Part shown: piece by piece, positions 51,501 through 57,033 of the stretch | Layout: each line of letters opens with the position of its first letter | How positions within the stretch are numbered: position 1 is the stretch's first letter | Assembly: GCA_945890715.1 (NCBI GenBank) | Contig: CAMDCX010000009.1 | Span: 1 to 57,033 of the forward strand | Length of the DNA stretch: 57,033 bases | Reading direction: 5' to 3' | Source: PVC group bacterium | GTDB taxonomy: Bacteria > Verrucomicrobiota > Kiritimatiellia > CAIKKV01 > CAITUY01 | Made by a program: the position numbers and the translations under genes | The notes under the pieces: generated by a model | What the model was told of the DNA's origin: nothing | Seen by the model: the letters and a program-made list of their open reading frames with translations, nothing else | The model's database searches: none

Positions 51501-52222
51501 GCCGCCCCGCCTTCCTGAACCACAGCCTTGACGGCTTCCGCCAGGGTCGACACGCCCCGGTTCCGGATCAGTTGAGCGGGCGTCTCGAAGGCCATCAGCA
51601 ACCCGTGATTCAAAATCATCACGCGGGAGGCGAGGGCTTCGGCCTCCGCCATATCGTGAGTTGAAAACATCACGGTTCGCTCCCCCTTCAGGGATCCAAA
51701 CGAAGTCCGGATCCTATCCCCGTTGAGCGGATCAAGACCCAGCGTCGGCTCATCGAGCAGGATAATCTCAGGTTCCCCGGCCAGACAATCAGCCAGCAGC
51801 ACCCGGCGGACTTCCCCTTTGGAGAGATTCCCCATCAACGCCCGTTCCAGTCCGGCCAACCCGCACCGTCCGATCAATTCCCGCAACCGCTTGATGCGGG
51901 TGCGTCCGGACAATCCACGAAGCCGGGCCCGGAATCCCAGATACTCCATCACCCGCATCTCGGGATAGATGGGATCTTTTTCGGGAAGGTACCCTGTCAT
52001 CCGGCGAACGCGTAATGAGTCGGATACCACATCCACCCCGCCGAGCAGGACCGTTCCCGCCGTAGGGGCCATATAGGTGCTGAGCACCCTGAGCAGGGTT
52101 GTTTTGCCAGCTCCGCTCGGCCCGATCAATCCGATCAGCTCCCCCCGCTCAACGCGGAAGGAAAGATTGCTCAAGGCCGTCACACGGCCAAACTGCTGTC
52201 TCAAATGGCTAACCTCGATCAT
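51497..52222 (-). CDS. ABC transporter ATP-binding protein (GldA-like)
   Basis: 241 residues. Walker A GPSGAGKTTLL, Walker B IILLDEPTLGLD and switch FSTHDM are intact; the signature is LSKGEVRR rather than LSGGQ, as often in ABC-2 exporters. It is the first gene of the four-gene operon and overlaps the permease start by 4 bases. Confidence 0.92.
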   Translation of the reverse strand: MIEVSHLRQQFGRVTALSNLSFRVERGELIGLIGPSGAGKTTLLRVLSTYMAPTAGTVLLGGVDVVSDSLRVRRMTGYLPEKDPIYPEMRVMEYLGFRARLRGLSGRTRIKRLRELIGRCGLAGLERALMGNLSKGEVRRVLLADCLAGEPEIILLDEPTLGLDPLNGDRIRTSFGSLKGERTVMFSTHDMAEAEALASRVMILNHGLLMAFETPAQLIRNRGVSTLAEAVKAVVQEGGAA

Positions 52223-52363
52223 GACTCACGATCCTACCGGAAAATGTGCAAAAAGGCACCATTATGACGTGCTGAAAGCTCTCGTCAAGTCGCGCGTGCC
52301 ACCCTCCCGAAGATTTTTCAGAACTAGCTTTTATTTGTCGCTAGTCCGCACTATTCTTCGCGC

Positions 52364-53005
52364 ATGGACATTCGCATCATGCTGGCGGACGATCATAAAA
52401 TTGTCCGGGAAAGCTTCCGGGCCTTACTGGAGGCGGAGACCCAGTTTCAGGTCGTTGCCGATGTCGGGGATGGCGAAGAGGCGGTCGCCACCGCCTTGAA
52501 GCTGAAGCCCGATATCATCGTCATGGACATGACCATGCCCAATTTGGACGGCACAGGCGCCACACAGCGCATTCTGGCCCAGCTTCCCAAAACCCGGATC
52601 ATCGCCTTGTCCATGCATTCCCATCACCAATTCGTCACCGGAATGCTCAATGCCGGCGCGGCGGGCTATATCCTCAAGACCTGCAAAGCTCGCGAACTGA
52701 TCGCCGCCATCCGGATGGTGGCCGCCGGAAAAACCTATGTCAGTCCCGAAATCAAATCCTCCTCCCCTCGTAAACCGATTGTTGAAGAACCATCAAAAAG
52801 CCCCTTCGTCTCTCTTTCCGACCGGGAACGGGAAGTGCTTAAAATGATTGCTGACGGGTACGAAACCAGCGAAATCGCCACACGGCTTCAAATGGCTGAA
52901 AAAACCGTCGCCTCCCACCGGGAACATATCATGAAAAAACTGGGCGTATCGAACATTGCCGACCTGACAAAAATCGCCATCAAGGAAGGCCTCTCCGTGC
53001 TCTAA
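52364..53005 (+). CDS. NarL/LuxR-family response regulator
   Basis: 213 residues. Receiver domain (1-120) with phospho-acceptor Asp55 in IIVMDMTMPN and the conserved Lys in YILKTCKARE; C-terminal LuxR HTH (LSDREREVLKMIADGYETSEIA, then KTVASHREHIMKKLG). A DNA-binding regulator. No sensor kinase is adjacent; the hybrid kinase at 287-2284 is over 50 kb away and there is no evidence they pair. Its ATG lacks a Shine-Dalgarno sequence. Confidence 0.92.
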   Translation: MDIRIMLADDHKIVRESFRALLEAETQFQVVADVGDGEEAVATALKLKPDIIVMDMTMPNLDGTGATQRILAQLPKTRIIALSMHSHHQFVTGMLNAGAAGYILKTCKARELIAAIRMVAAGKTYVSPEIKSSSPRKPIVEEPSKSPFVSLSDREREVLKMIADGYETSEIATRLQMAEKTVASHREHIMKKLGVSNIADLTKIAIKEGLSVL

Positions 53006-53020
53006 GGCCGCCCATCCTTC

Positions 53021-53050
53021 TTGACCCTGCTCCCTGATCTCCGTTATGGT
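53021..53050 (+). promoter_or_regulatory. promoter of the methyltransferase/MTHFR gene
   Basis: TTGACC (53021-53026), 18-base gap, TATGGT (53045-53050). The ATG at 53058 lies 7 bases past the -10 box, so an ATG 12 bases earlier is inside the promoter and unlikely to be used. Confidence 0.6.
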
Positions 53051-53057
53051 TCGAACC

Positions 53058-54899
53058 ATGACAACCATTCTCGAACGCATTGCCGCTTCTCCACTGGTCT
53101 TTGACGGAGCCATGGGAACGGTCATTTACAATCGCGGGGTCTTCATCAACACCTGCTATGACGAACTCTGCCTGACCCGGCCGGATCTGGTATCGGCCAT
53201 CCATCGCGAATATGTCGAGGCGGGCGCGGACATCATCGAAACCAACACCTTCGGCGCAAACCGCATCAAACTCCGGCATCACGGATTGGCCGATCGGGTT
53301 GTTGCCATCAACCAGACGGCGGTCAAACTGGCCCGGAGCACGCTGGATCCCGATGTTCTGATCTCCGGTTCCGTGGGCCCCTGCCTCAGCGTGTCCCAGA
53401 AATGGATGGCAGACAAGGCGGAGGAAATAGAAGCCGCCTTCGAGGAACAGATCCAGGCACTGGCCTCCGCCGGAGTCGATCTGATTCAGCTCGAAACATT
53501 CGTTCATATCGAGGAACTTCAGCTCGCGGCCGCCATCTCCCGCCGCACCGGCATCCCGGTACTGGCGTGTTTCTCGATACGATCCGGGGAGGAAACAACC
53601 CTGGGAAGCCGTGTGGAGGCCTGCGCCACCACCCTGAATTCCGATCCCAACGTGGATCTGATCGGCATCAACTGCGGGGTCGGGCCCGCCCAGATTTATG
53701 AAGCGGCGGAACGAATTCTTCCCCTGCTCTCCAAACCCCTGATTTGCCTGCCGAATGCTGGCCTCCCGCGCGATGTGGACGGACGGATGATTTATCTCTC
53801 CAGTCCTGAATACTTCACGGAGTACGCCAAAAAAATCATTCAACTCGGAGCCCGGGGAATCGGCGGATGTTGTGGCACCACACCTGAACACATCACCATG
53901 GCCGTCAAGGCCGTCAAGACACTGAGCGGGGTCAAACGCCACAAGCACATCGAGGTTTTCCACCCCGAGAAGGTGTCGGTATCCGTGCTTCCCGCACCGG
54001 AAAAATCACAGTTCGCCCGCCGACTCCTGTCGGGACAGAAAGTGACCTCCATCGAATTGCTCCCTCCCAAGGCCTGCGATGTGACGGGACTTGTCGAGAA
54101 GGCCCGGCAGTGCAAAGCCTGCGGAATCGATGTCATCAACATTCCCGACGGCCCCAGGGCCAGCGCCCGGGTATCGCCCCTGGTTGCCTCCATTGCCATT
54201 CTTCAACAGGCGGGCATTGAGCCCGTGCTTCACTATTGCTGCCGGGATCGGAACCTGATCGGAATGCAGTCGGATCTGCTGGGTGCCCATGTGGCGGGCG
54301 TTCGGAACATCCTGATCATCACCGGTGATCCGCCCAAGTTGGGTGATTATCCTGATGTGACCGGCGTCTTCGATGTTGATTCCATCGGGCTGACCCAGGT
54401 CGCCGCCAACCTCAATCACGGGCATGATATCGGCGGGAATGTCGTCAATCCCCCCACCGCACTCTTCCTCGGCATCGGCGCCAATCCCGCGTCCGTGTCA
54501 CCCGACCAGGAATTCCAGCGGTATGCGAGCAAACTGGAAGCGGGCGCGGAATTCGCCATTACCCAGCCGATTTTTGACCCGGAAACCCTGTTCCGTTTTT
54601 TGGACAGGATCGAGTCCCTGCAGCGACAAATCCCCGTCATCGCTGGCGTCTGGCCTCTGATCAGTTTTAAAAATGCGGAATTTATGCGGAATGAAGTGCC
54701 GGGCGTCACGATTCCCGATTCCGTAATGGAACGGATGGCTCGATGCAAAACCAAAGAGGAAGGAATCGAGGCCGGTATTGAGATCGCGCGAACCATTTGC
54801 GAGGCCATTGCGGATCGAGTCGCCGGTTGGCAGGTCAGCGCCCCACTCGGCAAACTCGACATAGCCCTCAGGGTGCTGGGAAAATCAGCACCGGTCTGA
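53058..54899 (+). CDS. homocysteine S-methyltransferase / methylenetetrahydrofolate reductase fusion
   Basis: 613 residues. The N-terminal half is a betaine/homocysteine methyltransferase domain (FDGAMGTVIYNRG, ETNTFGANRIKL) with zinc ligands Cys in INCGVGP and GGCCGTTPEH. The C-terminal half (from about 310) is an MTHFR barrel (SIELLPPK, DVINIPDGPRAS, LIITGDPPKLGDYP). It resembles Bacillus YitJ: it makes 5-methyl-THF and uses a methyl donor to form methionine. The start at 53058 is chosen because the earlier ATG lies in the -10 box. No SAM riboswitch can fit before it. Confidence 0.88.
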   Translation: MTTILERIAASPLVFDGAMGTVIYNRGVFINTCYDELCLTRPDLVSAIHREYVEAGADIIETNTFGANRIKLRHHGLADRVVAINQTAVKLARSTLDPDVLISGSVGPCLSVSQKWMADKAEEIEAAFEEQIQALASAGVDLIQLETFVHIEELQLAAAISRRTGIPVLACFSIRSGEETTLGSRVEACATTLNSDPNVDLIGINCGVGPAQIYEAAERILPLLSKPLICLPNAGLPRDVDGRMIYLSSPEYFTEYAKKIIQLGARGIGGCCGTTPEHITMAVKAVKTLSGVKRHKHIEVFHPEKVSVSVLPAPEKSQFARRLLSGQKVTSIELLPPKACDVTGLVEKARQCKACGIDVINIPDGPRASARVSPLVASIAILQQAGIEPVLHYCCRDRNLIGMQSDLLGAHVAGVRNILIITGDPPKLGDYPDVTGVFDVDSIGLTQVAANLNHGHDIGGNVVNPPTALFLGIGANPASVSPDQEFQRYASKLEAGAEFAITQPIFDPETLFRFLDRIESLQRQIPVIAGVWPLISFKNAEFMRNEVPGVTIPDSVMERMARCKTKEEGIEAGIEIARTICEAIADRVAGWQVSAPLGKLDIALRVLGKSAPV

Positions 54900-54911
54900 C
54901 ATGGCTTTAGT

Positions 54912-54940
54912 TTGACTCTCTTAACCCATCACGCTATACG
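54912..54940 (+). promoter_or_regulatory. promoter of the UDP-glucuronate decarboxylase gene
   Basis: TTGACT (54912-54917), exact 17-base gap, TATACG (54935-54940), 10 bases before the ATG; a GGAG core lies just before the ATG. Confidence 0.7.
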
Positions 54941-54949
54941 ACGGAGATT

Positions 54950-55906
54950 ATGAAAACACTGACATCCAAACGCATTCTGATTACCGGTGGCGCGGGCTTC
55001 CTCGGCTCACACCTTTGTGAACGGCTTCTGGCGCAGGGTCACGAGGTCATTTGCGCCGACAATTATTTCACCGGCTCGAAAGCTAACATCGCACACCTTC
55101 TGAAACATCCCTACTTTGAGCTGATGCGCCATGACGTCACTTTCCCGCTTTATGTCGAAGTGGACGAAATCTACAACATGGCCTGCCCCGCCTCTCCCGT
55201 GCACTACCAATACGACCCCGTGCAGACCACCAAGACCAGTGTGCATGGCGCCATTAACATGCTGGGACTCGCCAAACGGGTTCGCGCCAAGATTCTCCAG
55301 GCCTCCACCAGCGAAGTCTATGGCGACCCCAAAATACATCCCCAGCGTGAAGACTACTGGGGTCATGTCAATCCCATCGGCATCCGATCCTGTTACGATG
55401 AAGGCAAGCGCTGCGCCGAAACCCTGTTCTTCGATTATCACCGCCAAAACCAGGTGCGCATCAAGGTTGCCCGAATCTTCAACACCTACGGCCCGAGAAT
55501 GCATCCCCATGATGGGCGCGTGGTCTCCAACTTCATTGTCCAAGCCCTGAACAATGAATCGATCAGTATCTATGGCGACGGGAAGCAAACCCGTTCCTTC
55601 TGCTATGTGGATGACCTGGTCGGAGGCCTGATGAACCTGATGAACAGCCCGGATGACGTCACCGGCCCCATCAACATCGGGAACCCCGGCGAGTTCACCA
55701 TGCTGGAACTGGCTGAAAAAGTCATCGCCTTGTCGGGTTCGAAATCCAAGCTGGAGTTCAAGCCCCTTCCTGCAGACGACCCCAAGCAGCGCCAACCGGA
55801 TATCACCCTGGCCAAGAAAGTCCTGAATTGGCAACCGACCATCAATCTGGACGAAGGCTTGACCAAGACCATCGCCTACTTCAAGACCCTGATTCAGAAA
55901 AGTTGA
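54950..55906 (+). CDS. UDP-glucuronate decarboxylase (UDP-xylose synthase)
   Basis: 318 residues of the extended SDR family. NAD-binding [14 protein letters not shown], active-site TSEVYG with Tyr-x3-Lys in SCYDEGKR, and [20 protein letters not shown] are the hallmark of UXS enzymes, which oxidise and decarboxylate UDP-glucuronate to UDP-xylose. It supplies surface polysaccharide. It has its own strong promoter; GrpB follows at once. Confidence 0.9.
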   Translation: MKTLTSKRILITGGAGFLGSHLCERLLAQGHEVICADNYFTGSKANIAHLLKHPYFELMRHDVTFPLYVEVDEIYNMACPASPVHYQYDPVQTTKTSVHGAINMLGLAKRVRAKILQASTSEVYGDPKIHPQREDYWGHVNPIGIRSCYDEGKRCAETLFFDYHRQNQVRIKVARIFNTYGPRMHPHDGRVVSNFIVQALNNESISIYGDGKQTRSFCYVDDLVGGLMNLMNSPDDVTGPINIGNPGEFTMLELAEKVIALSGSKSKLEFKPLPADDPKQRQPDITLAKKVLNWQPTINLDEGLTKTIAYFKTLIQKS

Positions 55907-55907
55907 C

Positions 55908-56459
55908 GTGAAAAGCGGCCTTAAAAGCGGAACCGTTAAACTCAGTCCCGATCATGGCGACTGGCCGAAGCACTATCGCCAGGAAATGAGGCGTCTTCGG
56001 AAGCTGACGGGGACGGCCCGTTATACACTTGAGCATATCGGGAGCACGGCCATTCCGGGATTGGACGCCAAACCGATCGTCGACATGGCCATGCGGATCC
56101 CTTCCTTCAAAAGGCTACCGCTTTGGATCACGCGACTGCAGAAAGCCGGCTACAACTACAAGGGCGAATACGGTCTTCCCGGGCGGCATTTTTTCGTGCG
56201 GGGCAATCCCGTGACCCACCATCTTCACCTGGTCATACCGGGTAGCGAGCACTGGACTCGATGGTTGCTGTTCCGGGATTATCTCAAGGCGAACCCCATT
56301 GAGGCCAAACGGTACGATGAAGCCAAACTGAAGCTGGCTCGGAAATACCCGACCAATCGCGACGCCTACACCAAGGCCAAAACCCCGGTGATCAACCGCC
56401 TGTTAATCCGAGCCGGAATCTGGCTTAAAACGGCAGGCCGCCGCCCTTCCCCTCGCTGA
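55908..56459 (+). CDS. GrpB-family nucleotidyltransferase-like protein
   Basis: 183 residues beginning with GTG one base after the UXS stop. The family core YTLEHIGSTAIPGLDAKPIVDM (nucleotidyltransferase-like G-S and D-x-D pattern) and the later HLHLVIPGSEHW are present. The role is unknown; older annotations link such domains to coenzyme A or dephospho-CoA kinases. The tail overlaps the convergent DUF3127 gene by 35 bases. Confidence 0.85.
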   Translation: MKSGLKSGTVKLSPDHGDWPKHYRQEMRRLRKLTGTARYTLEHIGSTAIPGLDAKPIVDMAMRIPSFKRLPLWITRLQKAGYNYKGEYGLPGRHFFVRGNPVTHHLHLVIPGSEHWTRWLLFRDYLKANPIEAKRYDEAKLKLARKYPTNRDAYTKAKTPVINRLLIRAGIWLKTAGRRPSPR

Positions 56460-56799
56460 AATCTTCCGAGTCCATATCCGGCGGGGCTCCCTCATTGGCC
56501 GACTCGTCGCCACCCTGGCCGTTGGCCTCGCCCAGACGCCACGCTTGAAGCGTGTTGAAATACTTGACCGCGCCCTTCTGGTCGGTCCACTTGCGCCCGC
56601 GCAGGTCGAATTCCACCGAGATCTCCTGCCCCACACTGAACTTATCCAGAAGACCGCACTTATCCTGGACCAATTCAAACTTCACCAGCTCGGGATATTT
56701 TGGATTCTTGGCAAACTCGAGAACAAACTCACGCTTCTGAAAGGATTCCTTGATCTTCACCGTTTCAAAAATCTCAACCAATTTGCCTGATACCTTCAT
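56425..56799 (-). CDS. DUF3127 single-strand-binding-like protein
   Basis: 124 residues. Residues 1-90 match the DUF3127 OB-fold-like family (KVSGKLVEIFETVKIKESFQKREFVLEF, ISVEFDLRGRKW), followed by an acidic, glycine-rich tail ending in GGGLPF, which echoes the acidic tail and terminal DDDIPF of SSB. Single-stranded DNA binding is likely but unproved. The 234 bases beyond it to the window end hold nothing I recognise. Confidence 0.85.
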   Translation of the reverse strand: MKVSGKLVEIFETVKIKESFQKREFVLEFAKNPKYPELVKFELVQDKCGLLDKFSVGQEISVEFDLRGRKWTDQKGAVKYFNTLQAWRLGEANGQGGDESANEGAPPDMDSEDFSEGKGGGLPF

Positions 56800-57033
56800 G
56801 ATGCTCCCTTAAACGCTGATGGGTTGGAAAACTTGTATAAATCTAGACCAAGCCGCCGCAGAACAAAAGAAGAATCCAGAAATTCCGGCGGTTCCGAATA
56901 CAGGGGGAGGGCGGAGCGTGGATTGTTGAGCGATGGCGGGGAGCCGATACAGCGGCAAACGGGTGCGTCCGTGCGCTGATGCGCCGGTTGCCGGGATAGG
57001 ATGTCAGGGAAGGATCAACGGGAAGGGAGTCGA

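Noticed and set aside
53005-53057. SAM or B12 riboswitch before the methionine-synthesis gene
   Set aside because: Only about 50 bases separate it from the previous stop, and the predicted transcript begins at the ATG.
52980-53963. 327-codon minus-strand frame opposite the methyltransferase/MTHFR gene
   Set aside because: Shadow of the methyltransferase domain; no recognisable domain and no ribosome-binding site.
1-57033. CRISPR array or prophage
   Set aside because: No regularly spaced repeats, no cas genes, and no phage structural or integrase genes were seen.

Overview
The window looks like a chromosomal stretch of a GC-rich (roughly 55-60%) bacterium of the PVC superphylum, most likely Verrucomicrobiota or Kiritimatiellota. 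This is inference from gene content: an ECF sigma factor with a membrane anti-sigma/DUF4159 protein, a Gld-type ABC transporter with DUF4340 and AsmA-like partners, many TA-like genes, LacI/ROK/AraC-regulated sugar genes, and translationally coupled minus-strand operons. No single marker gene fixes the taxon.

Layout. 1-2300: a decapitated class I fumarase fragment and a hybrid PAS histidine kinase. 2315-3703: a YjjJ-type HipA kinase. 3797-9396: an ABC importer of the ferric-iron/2-component-permease type (ATPase, binding protein, fused permease) behind a Fic gene with two strong operator-like dyads. 9570-11450: a nucleotide-sugar pair (nucleotidyltransferase, epimerase). 11500-20551: an accessory region holding an AAA/DUF4143 ATPase, an intact AbiE toxin-antitoxin pair bracketed by two 132-bp direct repeats, LacI and MFS transporter remnants, a small inverted-repeat element, an amino-sugar operon (PIG-L deacetylase, NagB, NahK-like kinase) with decayed ROK and AraC regulators, and VapBC. 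20655-26510: DUF4159 anti-sigma, ECF sigma factor, a secreted protein of unknown function and a P-type ATPase.

26664-38568 is mostly core: an RlmI-like methyltransferase, then (minus strand) the full trpEGDCFBA operon followed by rpmE, prfA, prmC, a nitroreductase and a conserved membrane-anchored protein. 38757-40704 holds a small membrane peptide, RsgA, a twin-hairpin repeat and tRNA-Tyr. 40886-52222 holds a UvrD-type helicase, Gph, a membrane protein, MiaB, and a four-gene Gld-like transporter operon. 52364-56799 holds a NarL-type response regulator, a homocysteine methyltransferase/MTHFR fusion, a UDP-glucuronate decarboxylase, GrpB and a DUF3127 protein.

Recurring themes are: (1) short dispersed repeats, including an 18-bp perfect palindrome of LacI-operator type seen three times across a start codon; (2) sigma70-like promoters whose -10 box lies only 7-11 nt before the start codon, suggesting leaderless or near-leaderless mRNAs for several genes; (3) deletion scars that have removed regulators while leaving catabolic genes.
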